This document shows positions 18,928 to 27,198 of a stretch of 64,000 nt of DNA, piece after piece. The notes below the pieces were generated by a model. The model worked only from the letters and a program-made list of their open reading frames with translations. It was not told where the DNA came from and did not search any database. Where the stretch lies: contig NZ_CP051293.1 of NCBI RefSeq assembly GCF_013170805.1, positions 1,804,001 to 1,868,000 on the forward strand, in the 5' to 3' direction. The position numbers and the translations under genes are program-made. Position 1 is the first letter of the stretch. Each line of letters opens with the position of its first letter. This stretch comes from Mesorhizobium sp. NZP2077 (GTDB lineage: Bacteria > Pseudomonadota > Alphaproteobacteria > Rhizobiales > Rhizobiaceae).

Positions 18928-20100
18928 TTAGGCCACCCAACGCGAAAACAGTGAGGTCGAAAGCGCCCTGCCGGCGGACTTTTCACGGATGATCAGCTCA
19001 CCCGATTCGACCCTGCCGTCCATGCCGGCAAAAGTGTCGCGCATCAGAGCGTGGATGGCGAAGAAGGAGGCGCGGATCGAATAGGCGGTCAGCACCACCG
19101 CGAGCGGTTTCGGCGTCAGGATCGCCCGGCAAAGGTCGGTAAGCGCAGGCAGGTCCTCGAACAATTGCCAGACCTCGCCCTTGGGGCCGCGGCCATAGGC
19201 CGGCGGGTCGAACAGGATGATGTCGTAACGGCTGCCGCGGCGCTCTTCGCGTTCGGCGAATTTCACCGCGTCGTCGACGATCCAGCGGATCGGCTTGCTG
19301 CCGAGCCCCGCTATCTCCTGGTTTTCACGCGCCCAGCCGATCGCCTTCTTCGAGGCATCGACATGGGTGACCTCGGCGCCGGCGCGGGCCGCCACCAGCG
19401 AGGCGAGGCCGGTATAGCCGAACAGGTTGAGCACCTTGACCGGCCGTCTGGCCGCCGCGATCAGCCCAGCCATATGGTCCCAGTGCGAGGCCTGCTCGGG
19501 AAAGACACCGACATGGCGAAACGAGGTGAAACGGCCGAGATAGTCGATGCCGTCGTGCTTCATCGGCCAGGTCTCGCCGAGCGGCGTCTTCGGAAAACGC
19601 CAGCGGCCGATGCCTTCCTCGTCAGTGTCACCGGTGAAGATGGCGTCGGCACGCCCCCAGTCCTTGGCCGGCAAGGCCTTCTGCCAGATCGCCTGGCCCT
19701 CGGGCCGCACGATGCGGTAGGGGCCGTATTGTTCGAGTTTTTCGCCGGCGCCGCTGTCGAGCAGCGCGTAATCGGCGTTGGGTGCTACTTCGAGGATTAC
19801 CGGAAGTTGTTCAGCGGGCAGCGTCCCTTCGCGGCGGGCGAGGATGCGCGGTGGGGATTTAGGTTCGGTCCGATCGTCGGTTCTGGTCTCAGGCCGCTCG
19901 CGCGGCCTGGCGTCCGGTCGTGCGGGGCCACGCGTCTCGTGCGGGCGCACCTCTGCGCTTCCGCCTTTCACGGGCGGGCGGCTGTCGCGGCGTTTGTCGC
20001 GAAAAGACTTCAAGCAGAGGTATCTCCGAGCGGCGTGCCGCTTTTGGCATAGGGCAACCGGCTTCGCAACCAAGTCCGCCGCGGCCACCCTTCCATTCAT
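18928..20100 (-). CDS. Class I SAM-dependent rRNA methyltransferase (RlmI/RlmK-like)
   Basis: Up to 390 residues. The C-terminal two thirds hold a Rossmann methyltransferase: KVLNLFGYTGLASLVAARAG (SAM motif I), THVDASKKAIGWARENQ, and the catalytic DPPAYGRGPKGEVW. The first ~90 residues are Arg/Pro-rich and low complexity, and no Shine-Dalgarno precedes the ATG at 20100, so the true start may be downstream; conserved sequence begins near LPVILEVAPNADYALLDSG. It is divergent from the WYL regulator and heads the run MTase-trmH-lspA-acuI. The target nucleotide is not known. Confidence 0.82.
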   Translation of the reverse strand: MNGRVAAADLVAKPVALCQKRHAARRYLCLKSFRDKRRDSRPPVKGGSAEVRPHETRGPARPDARPRERPETRTDDRTEPKSPPRILARREGTLPAEQLPVILEVAPNADYALLDSGAGEKLEQYGPYRIVRPEGQAIWQKALPAKDWGRADAIFTGDTDEEGIGRWRFPKTPLGETWPMKHDGIDYLGRFTSFRHVGVFPEQASHWDHMAGLIAAARRPVKVLNLFGYTGLASLVAARAGAEVTHVDASKKAIGWARENQEIAGLGSKPIRWIVDDAVKFAEREERRGSRYDIILFDPPAYGRGPKGEVWQLFEDLPALTDLCRAILTPKPLAVVLTAYSIRASFFAIHALMRDTFAGMDGRVESGELIIREKSAGRALSTSLFSRWVA

Positions 20101-20147
20101 GTCGGCCAGTGATGGACCAATGTCAAAGAAACAGGCAAATCAGCCTG

Positions 20148-20834
20148 ATGTCCCGCTCCGAACGCCTGCTCGACCTCATCCAGTGCCTGCGCCGGCATCG
20201 CCGGCCGGTGAGCGGACATGTGTTGGCCGACGAGCTTGGGATTTCGATCCGCACGCTCTACCGCGACATCGCCACGCTTCAGGGGCAGGGCGCGCCGATC
20301 GAGGGCGAGGCGGGTCTCGGCTATGTGCTCAAGCCCGGCTTCATACTGCCGCCGCTGATGTTCAGCGACGAGGAGATCGAGGCCATCGTGCTGGGATCGC
20401 GCTGGGTCGCCAAGCAGCCGGACCAGCGCCTGTCGGCCGCCGCCGCCAACGCGCTGGCCAAGATCGCAGCCGTGCTGCCGGACGACCTGCGCGAGGATCT
20501 CGATGCCTCGACGCTGCTGGTCGGGCCGCCCATGACGGCCATTGAAGGCATAGACCTCGGCGTCGTGCGGCAGGCCATCCGCAACGAGCGCAAGCTCGGC
20601 TTTCTTTATCGCGACGCCGGGGGTGCTGCTTCGCAACGTGTCGTCTGGCCATTCGCGCTCGGCTTCTTCGACAAGGTGCGGGTGGTGGTGGCGTGGTGCG
20701 AGATGCGGCAGGATTTCCGGCATTTTCGCGCCGATCGAATATCCGGCCTCGACGCCATTGATGCGCGCTATCCGCGTCGCCGCCAGGTGTTGCTCAAGGA
20801 ATGGCGAGCGACGCTCGACAAGCCGCGGCGGTGA
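20148..20834 (+). CDS. YafY-type transcriptional regulator (HTH_11 plus WYL domain)
   Basis: 228 residues. N-terminal winged helix (SERLLDLIQCLRRHRRPVSG, LADELGISIRTLYRDIATLQ) and a C-terminal WYL domain (about 120-225, ligand-sensing, Sm-like). The family often regulates an adjacent glyoxalase-like gene. Start MSRSERLL is the conserved one. Five bp after its stop is a 25-bp near-perfect palindrome, followed 50 bp later by the VOC gene, so it probably represses or activates the VOC-EVE pair through that site. Confidence 0.87.
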   Translation: MSRSERLLDLIQCLRRHRRPVSGHVLADELGISIRTLYRDIATLQGQGAPIEGEAGLGYVLKPGFILPPLMFSDEEIEAIVLGSRWVAKQPDQRLSAAAANALAKIAAVLPDDLREDLDASTLLVGPPMTAIEGIDLGVVRQAIRNERKLGFLYRDAGGAASQRVVWPFALGFFDKVRVVVAWCEMRQDFRHFRADRISGLDAIDARYPRRRQVLLKEWRATLDKPRR

Positions 20835-20839
20835 TGACG

Positions 20840-20864
20840 GCTACTGCCAGAATCTGACAGTAGC
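20840..20864. promoter_or_regulatory. 25-bp operator palindrome ahead of the VOC-EVE genes
   Basis: Arms GCTACTGCCAGA (20840-20851) and TCTGACAGTAGC (20853-20864) around a single central A, complementary at 11 of 12 positions. TATAT follows at 20871. Its place between a WYL regulator and its probable target makes it the likely binding site. Confidence 0.7.
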
Positions 20865-20913
20865 GCATCTTATATCAGCCAAGTCGAAACGCTGAACATC
20901 TCGGAGAGCAGAT

Positions 20914-21294
20914 ATGACCACGCCGAATTTCGTCATCCTCTATGTCGACCAGCCGCTGGAGAGCGGCGCCTTCTACGGCGCGCTGCTAGGGCGCGAGCCG
21001 GTCGAAAGCGCGCCGACCTTCGTGCTGTTCGTGCTCGACAACGGCTTCAAGCTTGGCCTCTGGTCCCGGCATACGGTCGAGCCGGCGGCGGCAGCGGGCG
21101 GTGGCGGCGCAGAGATCGTGTTTGCGCTCAAGACGCCTGACGCGGTCGATGCCACCCACGCCGACTGGGCCGGGCGCGGGTTGAAGATCCTGCAGCCACC
21201 GACCGACTTGGATTTCGGCCGCACCTTCGTTGCGCTCGACCCCGACAATCATCGCCTTCGTGTCTACTGGCTGTCAGATGGGGAACAGAAATGA
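20914..21294 (+). CDS. VOC family (glyoxalase/bleomycin resistance-like) protein
   Basis: 126 residues with the paired beta-alpha-beta-beta-beta units of the vicinal oxygen chelate fold ([20 protein letters not shown] and [14 protein letters not shown]). A canonical set of metal ligands is not obvious, so it may be a binding or resistance protein rather than a glyoxalase. GGAGAG lies ahead of the ATG. Its last four bases ATGA start the next gene. Likely controlled by the upstream WYL regulator through the palindrome at 20840. Confidence 0.82.
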   Translation: MTTPNFVILYVDQPLESGAFYGALLGREPVESAPTFVLFVLDNGFKLGLWSRHTVEPAAAAGGGGAEIVFALKTPDAVDATHADWAGRGLKILQPPTDLDFGRTFVALDPDNHRLRVYWLSDGEQK

Positions 21295-21734
21295 GCGCGT
21301 ACTGGATCGCGGTTGCGTCGGCCGAGCATGTCCGGCGTGGTCGGGCCGCCGGCTTCATGCAGGTCAACCACGGCAAGGCGGCTCCGCAGTGCCGTGTCAA
21401 ACCCGGCGACGGCATCATCTATTATTCGCCGACCACGATTTTGGGCGAAAAGGATGGCCTGCAGGCTTTCACCGCAATCGGCACCGTGCGGGAAGGCGAG
21501 CCCTATCAAGGCGACATGGGCGGCGGCTTCACGCCGTTCCGCCGCGACGTCGAGTGGGTGGCGGCTGAAGAAGCGCCGATCAAGCCATTGCTCGACCGAC
21601 TGGACTTCACCGCCGGCAAGTCGAACTGGGGGTATCAGCTTCGCTTTGGTCTCTTCGAAATCACCGATCACGATTTTCGTCTGATCGCCGACGCGATGGG
21701 TGCCGCGAAAAAGCTTGCAGCGGCTACGGCTTGA
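21291..21734 (+). CDS. EVE domain (UPF0310-type) protein
   Basis: 147 residues. Begins [14 protein letters not shown], contains [14 protein letters not shown] and ends with [19 protein letters not shown], the EVE/PUA-like fold that reads modified bases in nucleic acids. Members occur alone in many proteobacteria and fused to nucleases in defence genes; here it stands alone. The four-base overlap with the VOC gene gives coupled translation, and its 3' end overlaps the convergent OCD gene by 11 bp. Cellular role unknown. Confidence 0.82.
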   Translation: MSAYWIAVASAEHVRRGRAAGFMQVNHGKAAPQCRVKPGDGIIYYSPTTILGEKDGLQAFTAIGTVREGEPYQGDMGGGFTPFRRDVEWVAAEEAPIKPLLDRLDFTAGKSNWGYQLRFGLFEITDHDFRLIADAMGAAKKLAAATA

Positions 21735-22689
21735 GCGCCTTGTAGACGGCGATGCCGGCGGCAAGGTCCTCAAGTGCCGCGCCAACCGACTTGAACAGCG
21801 TGATCTCGTCGGCGCTCGCGCGGCCCTTCTTCTGGCCGCGCGCCAGTTCATGCAGGTCGGCGATGATTGCTTCCGGCTTCAACACGCCCGATGCAAGCGG
21901 GATGACGATGTCGCCGGCCTCCTTGGTGGCGCCGGCGCGGGTGTCGACATAGACGCTGGTGCGCGCGATCGCATCGTCGTCGCTTTCGCGCATGGTCGGC
22001 GTGAAGCCACCGACCATGTCGACATGGGCCCCCGGCTTCAGCAGCACGCCCTTGATCAGCGGCGTGGTGGCGATCGTTGCCGAGGAAATGATGTCGGCCT
22101 CGGCAAGTTCGGCATCGAGATCACTTGCAGCACTCGCCGCGAGGCCGTCGGCGCGCAGATCGGCCGCGACTTTCTCGGCGTTGGCCGGGGTGCGGTTCCA
22201 GATGCGGATGGTCTTGATCGGCCGCACGGCTGCATGCGCTTTGGCGAGAAAGGGTGACAGTGCGCCGGCGCCGATCACCAGCAGCCTGGAGGCGTCCTCG
22301 CGTGCCAGATAGGAAGCCGCCAGCGCCGAGGCGCAGGCGGTGCGCCACTGCGTCAGCCGTTGGCCGTCGATCAGGGCTTCCGGTTCGCCGGTGGCGCCAT
22401 TGAGCAGGAGATAGAGCCCCATCACCGCCGGCTTGCCGATGGCGTTGTTGTCTGGCGAGACAGTGACGATCTTGACGCCGATATAGCCGCCGGAAGATGT
22501 GCCGGCAGCGTTGAAATCGGTCCATGCCGGCATCAGCAGCAAGGTCGAGGCCGCACCATCGGGCCGTTCGACCGCGTGATGATGCCTGACCGGCTGCACC
22601 GCGCCGTCGCGGAAAGCCGTGCGCAGCGTCTCGACCAGTCCAGGAAAGGTCAGCGCATGATCGACCTCGGCGGCCGAAATGGTCAGCAT
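21724..22689 (-). CDS. Ornithine cyclodeaminase / mu-crystallin family protein
   Basis: 321 residues. N-terminal substrate domain with [15 protein letters not shown] and [18 protein letters not shown], then a Rossmann NAD(P) domain [20 protein letters not shown]. The family includes ornithine cyclodeaminase, alanine dehydrogenase (archaeal), ketimine reductase and SbnB-like enzymes, so the reaction is uncertain. It lies at the end of the sppA-ihfB-lapA minus-strand group with a 37-nt gap, where rhizobia often carry trp genes instead. Confidence 0.8.
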   Translation of the reverse strand: MLTISAAEVDHALTFPGLVETLRTAFRDGAVQPVRHHHAVERPDGAASTLLLMPAWTDFNAAGTSSGGYIGVKIVTVSPDNNAIGKPAVMGLYLLLNGATGEPEALIDGQRLTQWRTACASALAASYLAREDASRLLVIGAGALSPFLAKAHAAVRPIKTIRIWNRTPANAEKVAADLRADGLAASAASDLDAELAEADIISSATIATTPLIKGVLLKPGAHVDMVGGFTPTMRESDDDAIARTSVYVDTRAGATKEAGDIVIPLASGVLKPEAIIADLHELARGQKKGRASADEITLFKSVGAALEDLAAGIAVYKALKP

Positions 22690-22726
22690 GGAAAGCTCCG
22701 TGGAAAGAAAGCCGCCGGCCGACGGC

Positions 22727-23083
22727 TCAATTGGTCGGCTTCGGCAATGCGGACCCTTGGGCTGACCCCTGGATCGGTCCCTGCGGTGCCGATGGCACGC
22801 GGCTGACCGCCTGGCGCAGGTTTTCGGCCTCGACGCCGCGCTGGCGCGCCAGTTTGCGGTAGCGGCCCTGCTTGACCCATGTCGCCAGGCTGCCGACGAT
22901 CATGCCGATGGCGAGCGCCAGGAACAGGAAAATGAACAACGGCAAGGTGAGCGTCAGCTTCGGATTGCCGGGATTGAACGGGTCCAGCGTGAAGGCGACG
23001 AGTTCGCGATTGGCGACGGCCAAGGCAATCAGAATGATCGCCAAGGGTACGAAGACCACGATGAGCATGAAACGGTTGAGCAT
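22727..23083 (-). CDS. LapA domain (DUF1049) inner-membrane protein
   Basis: 118 residues with two transmembrane helices (about 5-24 and 45-68) and a cytosolic tail containing a short basic helix KQGRYRKLARQRGVEAENLR. This is the lipopolysaccharide-assembly LapA (YciS) family, which in E. coli works with LapB to control LpxC turnover; there is no lapB here. It follows ihfB by 36 nt, as in many alphaproteobacteria. Confidence 0.82.
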   Translation of the reverse strand: MLNRFMLIVVFVPLAIILIALAVANRELVAFTLDPFNPGNPKLTLTLPLFIFLFLALAIGMIVGSLATWVKQGRYRKLARQRGVEAENLRQAVSRVPSAPQGPIQGSAQGSALPKPTN

Positions 23084-23119
23084 TATGTTTTCCGTCGGAA
23101 GCTGGCGCTGAAGTCGCGC

Positions 23120-23404
23120 TTACTTGCCGCCGTTCAGCCTTTCGCGCAGTTCCTTGCCGGTCTTGAAGAACGGCACCCATTTCTCCTCGACCTCGACGGA
23201 TTCGCCGGTTCGCGGGTTGCGGCCGGTGCGGGCGGGGCGGTTTTTCACCGAAAAAGCACCGAAGCCGCGCAGCTCGACCCGGTTGCCCTCAGCAAGGGCG
23301 TCGGTGATCTCGTCGAAGATCGCGCCGACAATGTTTTCGACGTCGCGCAGGAAAAGATGCGGATTGCGCGTGGCAATAATCTGCACAAGTTCGGACTTGA
23401 TCAT
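23120..23404 (-). CDS. ihfB: Integration host factor beta subunit
   Basis: 94 residues, the standard length of a HU/IHF subunit. Starts [20 protein letters not shown] and carries the DNA-intercalating beta-arm signature [20 protein letters not shown]. With IhfA it bends DNA about 160 degrees at specific sites in recombination and sigma-54-dependent transcription, relevant because rpoN is nearby. It sits directly downstream of sppA (79-nt gap). Confidence 0.94.
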   Translation of the reverse strand: MIKSELVQIIATRNPHLFLRDVENIVGAIFDEITDALAEGNRVELRGFGAFSVKNRPARTGRNPRTGESVEVEEKWVPFFKTGKELRERLNGGK

Positions 23405-23483
23405 CAGACGGGTCCCCGTGAAAGCAGTGCGGTCGAAATTATGAGGATGATTTTATTGGCTTTTTAGCTGTCCCAAACCGCGC

Positions 23484-24440
23484 TCAAGGGTGCCAGACGG
23501 AAACGAGGCCGTCAAGAAACAAGCGGTCGGCGCCAAGCTCGTGGATGACATCGCTGCTTGAGTCCGGCAGTCCGAGTGCGCTGCCGGCCATTTTCACCAT
23601 GGCTTTTGACCACAGGAAGCTGCCGCGCCGGTCCGTGTCCTTCCATTCAACCACCTTGAGCTTGGCATCGACACCCTTGGTCGCGAGCCAGTCGATCGCC
23701 TCGGTCTCCCCGCCGACGGCATCGATCAGGCCGTTGGCGACGCCCTGGCGGCCGGTGAAGATCGACCCGTCGGCAAGCGCCAGTGCCTGTTCGTGGGTCA
23801 TCTTGCGGCGTTCGGCGACGATGCCGACAAACCAGTCGTAGCTGTCGAGGATAAGCTTCCGGACCATGGCGCGCTCGTCGTCATTGGTCGGCTTGAAGGG
23901 AGAGGGCGAGGCCTTGAGCGGTGAGGATTTCACCTCCTCCAGCTTGACGCCGAGCTTGTCCATCAGGCCGCTGACGTCAGGATACTGGATCAGCACGCCG
24001 ATCGAACCGACGATCGAGGTCTTGCGGGCGACGATGTGGTCAGCCGCACTGGCGATCATATAGCCCGCCGATGCGGCGAGCGTGCCGACTTCGGCCACGA
24101 CCGGCTTGTCGGCGGCCACCTTGCGCACTTCCTCGTAGATCGATTCACCCCCGACAGTGGTGCCGCCGGGCGAATCGATCGCCAGAATCACGCCTTTCAC
24201 CTTCGAGGACTTGCGGACGTCCTCCAGCCGCTTGATGAGTTCCTCGTCCTCGGTGATCGTGCCTTCGATCCTGACCTTGGCAATATGGTCGACAGTCGAG
24301 CCGCCGAGATCGTCGCGATAAAACCAGGCCGACAGCGCAATCACCCCGAGGGCGACGATGCCGATGGCCGCAACACGCCAGAATGTCAGCTTGCGCCGCA
24401 AACGGCGGCGGTCGATCAGGTCGTCGGCTCTCAATGCCAT
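23484..24440 (-). CDS. sppA: Signal peptide peptidase SppA, short form (S49 family)
   Basis: 318 residues. One N-terminal transmembrane anchor (about 24-44) and a single S49 protease domain. The GILAIDSPGG-like VILAIDSPGGTTVGGE segment, nucleophile serine in TLAASAGYMIAS and the candidate general-base lysine in KSSPLKASPSPF are present, as in the Bacillus-type single-domain SppA. It degrades residual signal peptides and membrane proteins. ATG at 24440 is favoured over a GTG four codons upstream. First gene of the sppA-ihfB-lapA group. Confidence 0.92.
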   Translation of the reverse strand: MALRADDLIDRRRLRRKLTFWRVAAIGIVALGVIALSAWFYRDDLGGSTVDHIAKVRIEGTITEDEELIKRLEDVRKSSKVKGVILAIDSPGGTTVGGESIYEEVRKVAADKPVVAEVGTLAASAGYMIASAADHIVARKTSIVGSIGVLIQYPDVSGLMDKLGVKLEEVKSSPLKASPSPFKPTNDDERAMVRKLILDSYDWFVGIVAERRKMTHEQALALADGSIFTGRQGVANGLIDAVGGETEAIDWLATKGVDAKLKVVEWKDTDRRGSFLWSKAMVKMAGSALGLPDSSSDVIHELGADRLFLDGLVSVWHP

Positions 24441-24823
24441 GGTCAGCCTCACATTCGGCGGGAACGGACGCTTTTAGACCATGATGTCCTCAGCGGGAAG
24501 CAGTTCCGTCTTGCATATGGCGCGGCAATCCGCCCAAGGCGATCCCAACGCTGTCAGTTTTGTGACTGGCCTGCGCAAGGGACGCAGGGTAAGGGGGAGA
24601 AGCGGCGGCGATGAAAAAACGGCGCAGGCGCGTCCATTTCTGCTAAGAAGTACCGGCTGTTGTGCTGACCTCGTTTTCGTTTGTAAAACGTCAGTGGTTT
24701 CGTTTGTACAACGTCAGTTGTCACATTTTTGCGGTTTTCGTGGGCTTGTGCTTGCTTGAGGGCACCGGCCCACCACCTATAGGCGGTGCTCCCTGGCGGG
24801 CAGGGGTTTAGAAGAAAGCAGTC
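24441..24823. other. 383-bp divergent intergenic region between sppA and lptC
   Basis: No gene seen. It holds promoters for both directions and a 23-bp tandem direct repeat (24675-24720). In some rhizobia a ribonuclease D gene precedes lptC; it is absent here. Confidence 0.6.
24675..24720 (+). repeat. 23-bp tandem direct repeat upstream of lptC
   Basis: Two head-to-tail copies of TTTCGTTTGTAnAACGTCAG plus TnG, identical at 21 of 23 positions, about 105 bp before the lptC start. Two helical turns apart, so one protein could bind both copies on the same face. Function unknown. Confidence 0.65.
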
Positions 24824-25537
24824 ATGTTAGCGCGATCGAATGAACCGACCAGCCCCGAGACGGAGTTGGCTCCCCCGGCGGATGGCTGGACTCGGGGCGA
24901 TGCGTTCGACCGCGCCCAGCGTCATTCGCGCCGCGTGCGCGTGCTCAAATTCGCCGTGCCCCTGGCTGCGGCGCTGATCGCCGTCGCCTTCCCGGTCTAC
25001 TCCTATCTCGCCGCACCCGTCTCCGTCGCGGTGCAGGCGGAAGGCACCGCCTTTTCCAACGGCAAGCTGGTGATGGCCAATCCCAAGCTCAACGGTTTCA
25101 CCAAGCAGAAGCAGCCCTATTCGATGACAGCCCTGCGGGCGATACAGAATGTCAACACGCAAGGCATCATCGAGCTCGAAGGCATAGACGCCAAGGTGCC
25201 GGTCGGGCCGGACAATGTCGCTGCGATCAAAGCCTCGCGCGGGACCTACGATCGCGACGGCAACACGATGAAAATGACCAGTGACGTCATGATCACCACG
25301 ACCGACGGCATGCAAGCCAAGTTCAAATCGGTCTTCCTCGACATGGGCAAAGGCACTATGAAGACGGATGATCCCGTCGATGTCAGCCGTGGCGGGTCGC
25401 AGATCACAGCGGATTCCATGTCGGTCCAGGACAATGGCAAGGTCCTGGTGTTCGAGAACCGGGTGCGCGTCAACATCGATCCCGCCGCTCTGAAGGCGGC
25501 TGAGGCAAAGGGCGAAGAAGCGAATGTGGCTCAATAG
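24824..25537 (+). CDS. lptC: LPS export ABC transporter periplasmic protein LptC
   Basis: 237 residues. A single N-terminal transmembrane helix about 41-64 (LKFAVPLAAALIAVAFPVYS) follows a charged cytosolic segment; the rest is a periplasmic OstA-like beta-jellyroll domain (GIDAKVPVGPDNVAAIKASR, VDVSRGGSQITADSMSV). It receives LPS from LptB2FG and hands it to LptA. Overlaps lptA by 14 nt. First gene of lptC-lptA-lptB-rpoN-hpf-ptsN. Confidence 0.9.
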   Translation: MLARSNEPTSPETELAPPADGWTRGDAFDRAQRHSRRVRVLKFAVPLAAALIAVAFPVYSYLAAPVSVAVQAEGTAFSNGKLVMANPKLNGFTKQKQPYSMTALRAIQNVNTQGIIELEGIDAKVPVGPDNVAAIKASRGTYDRDGNTMKMTSDVMITTTDGMQAKFKSVFLDMGKGTMKTDDPVDVSRGGSQITADSMSVQDNGKVLVFENRVRVNIDPAALKAAEAKGEEANVAQ

Positions 25538-26129
25538 TTCGATACGGCTTGCGGCCGCAACGTCAGCACTGGTCCTGCTGGGGCTGGCGCCCTCACTGGC
25601 ACAGTCCGGTGCCGCCAGTCAGGTGTCAGGTCTCAAACTGGCGGGCGACAAGCCGATCCAGATCGAAAGCGACAAGCTCGAAGTCCGGCAGGCCGAAAAT
25701 GTCGCCATCTTCACGGGCAATGTCACCGTCGTCCAGGGGCCGACGCTGATGAAGGCCGGCAAGATGATGGTCTATTACATCAAGGATCCGAATGCCGCCG
25801 CCAAGGGCACGGAAGCCGCGGGCGCGGCGATGACCGGCTCGGCCAACATCGACCATCTCGAGATCTCCGACAAGGTCTACATCAAGTCGGATCAGCAGGT
25901 CGCGACCGGCGATCAGGGCAGCTTCGATATGAAGAGCCAGGTGCTGGTGCTTTCGGGCAAGAAGGTTGTTCTTTCGCAAAACGACAACGTTCTGGTCGGC
26001 TGCAAGCTGACCGTCCAGATGAAAAGCGGGCTGGCCCAGGTCGATCCATGCGCTGGGCAGCGTGTCCAGATGTCGATCACGCCGCCGCCGAAATCGGATG
26101 CGCCGCAATCGGGAGCGACGAACCCCTGA
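25524..26129 (+). CDS. lptA: LPS transport periplasmic protein LptA
   Basis: 201 residues. Sec signal peptide [20 protein letters not shown] ending near SLAQSGAA, then an OstA-like domain with the motif [20 protein letters not shown] and [19 protein letters not shown]. LptA polymerises as the periplasmic bridge carrying LPS from LptC to LptD. Starts inside lptC and its TGA overlaps the ATG of lptB (TGATG). Confidence 0.92.
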   Translation: MWLNSSIRLAAATSALVLLGLAPSLAQSGAASQVSGLKLAGDKPIQIESDKLEVRQAENVAIFTGNVTVVQGPTLMKAGKMMVYYIKDPNAAAKGTEAAGAAMTGSANIDHLEISDKVYIKSDQQVATGDQGSFDMKSQVLVLSGKKVVLSQNDNVLVGCKLTVQMKSGLAQVDPCAGQRVQMSITPPPKSDAPQSGATNP

Positions 26130-26947
26130 TGGCCAGCCTGTCATCGCTGACGGCGCGTCTTCCGGGACGAGCCGCAAGCAAGATTTCGGCTCCGGCCACG
26201 ATCACCGTCGACAAGGCGAAGTTCAAGGGAACCTTGATCGCCAAGGGCCTGACCAAGAGCTACAAGGGCCGCAAGGTCGTCAGTGGCGTCACGCTGGGCG
26301 TGCGTGCCGGCGAGGCCGTCGGGCTGCTCGGGCCTAACGGCGCTGGCAAGACGACGTGTTTCTACATGGTCACTGGCCTGGTGCCGGTGGATGAGGGCAC
26401 GATCGAGATCGACGGCTTCGACGTCACCTCGATGCCGATGTACCGTCGCGCGCGCCTCGGCATCGGCTATCTGCCGCAGGAGGCGTCGATCTTCCGCGGC
26501 CTCAACGTCGAGCAGAATATCCGCGCCGTGCTCGAAGTGGTCGAAAAGGACCGCAAGGTGCGCGAGCGCAATCTCGACGAACTGCTCGAGGAATTCCACA
26601 TCAGCCATCTGCGCAAGGCGCCATCCATGTCGCTCTCCGGCGGCGAGCGACGGCGCCTGGAGATTGCGCGCGCGCTGGCGACGCGCCCGGCCTACATGCT
26701 GCTCGACGAGCCCTTTGCCGGCATCGATCCGATCGCCGTCGCCGATATCCAGCAACTGGTGCGCCATCTGACGGCACGCGGCATCGGCGTCCTCATCACC
26801 GACCACAATGTGCGTGAGACGCTCGGGCTGATCGATCGCGCCTACATCATCCATGCCGGTCAGGTGCTGACCCATGGCCGCGCCGACGAAGTGGTGGCGA
26901 ACCCGGATGTGCGGCGGCTTTACCTCGGCGAGGGGTTTACGCTCTGA
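26129..26947 (+). CDS. lptB: LPS export ABC transporter ATP-binding protein LptB
   Basis: 272 residues. Walker [17 protein letters not shown], signature [15 protein letters not shown], Walker [21 protein letters not shown] and H-loop [11 protein letters not shown], all as in LptB. It drives LPS extraction from the inner membrane with LptF/LptG, which are not in the window. About 30 residues precede the ABC core, longer than in E. coli. The 1-nt overlap with lptA gives tight coupling. Confidence 0.94.
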   Translation: MASLSSLTARLPGRAASKISAPATITVDKAKFKGTLIAKGLTKSYKGRKVVSGVTLGVRAGEAVGLLGPNGAGKTTCFYMVTGLVPVDEGTIEIDGFDVTSMPMYRRARLGIGYLPQEASIFRGLNVEQNIRAVLEVVEKDRKVRERNLDELLEEFHISHLRKAPSMSLSGGERRRLEIARALATRPAYMLLDEPFAGIDPIAVADIQQLVRHLTARGIGVLITDHNVRETLGLIDRAYIIHAGQVLTHGRADEVVANPDVRRLYLGEGFTL

Positions 26948-26958
26948 CTCATTTTTTC

Positions 26959-26999
26959 GCGGAATTCCGGACCGCAACGCAATTGTCCTGGAATTGCCT
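26959..26999. repeat. Degenerate copy of the GCAATTCC palindromic repeat
   Basis: GCGGAATTCCGGAC at the left and GTCCTGGAATTGC at the right are imperfect inverted ends; the same element is tandemly duplicated at 9728-9837. It lies just after lptB and may act as a 3' mRNA hairpin. Confidence 0.6.
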
Positions 27000-27087
27000 T
27001 GGGCGTGAAATTTGTTTCCTGACACGATTTTTTGCGTTTAGCGGGATGTTTTTCCGCGATTTTGCTCCGGCATAACGCTCCGGTAAG

Positions 27088-27125
27088 CGGCTTTTGCTAG
27101 GCTTTGCCTTGACAAGCAAAAGCCG
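27088..27125. promoter_or_regulatory. 11-bp perfect inverted repeat flanking the -35 of the putative rpoN promoter
   Basis: CGGCTTTTGCT (27088-27098) and AGCAAAAGCCG (27115-27125) are exact complements with a 16-bp centre. TTGACA at 27109-27114 abuts the right arm, and TTCTAT at 27133-27138 is a weak -10. The dyad could be an operator for rpoN or a U-tract-less terminator hairpin for the lpt genes. Confidence 0.5.
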
Positions 27126-27198
27126 GGCCAGTTTCTATGGTCGGCCGCGAAATTCATTTCCGGTAAGTCTGCGTAGAGGAGGCGTTTGAAACCGAACC

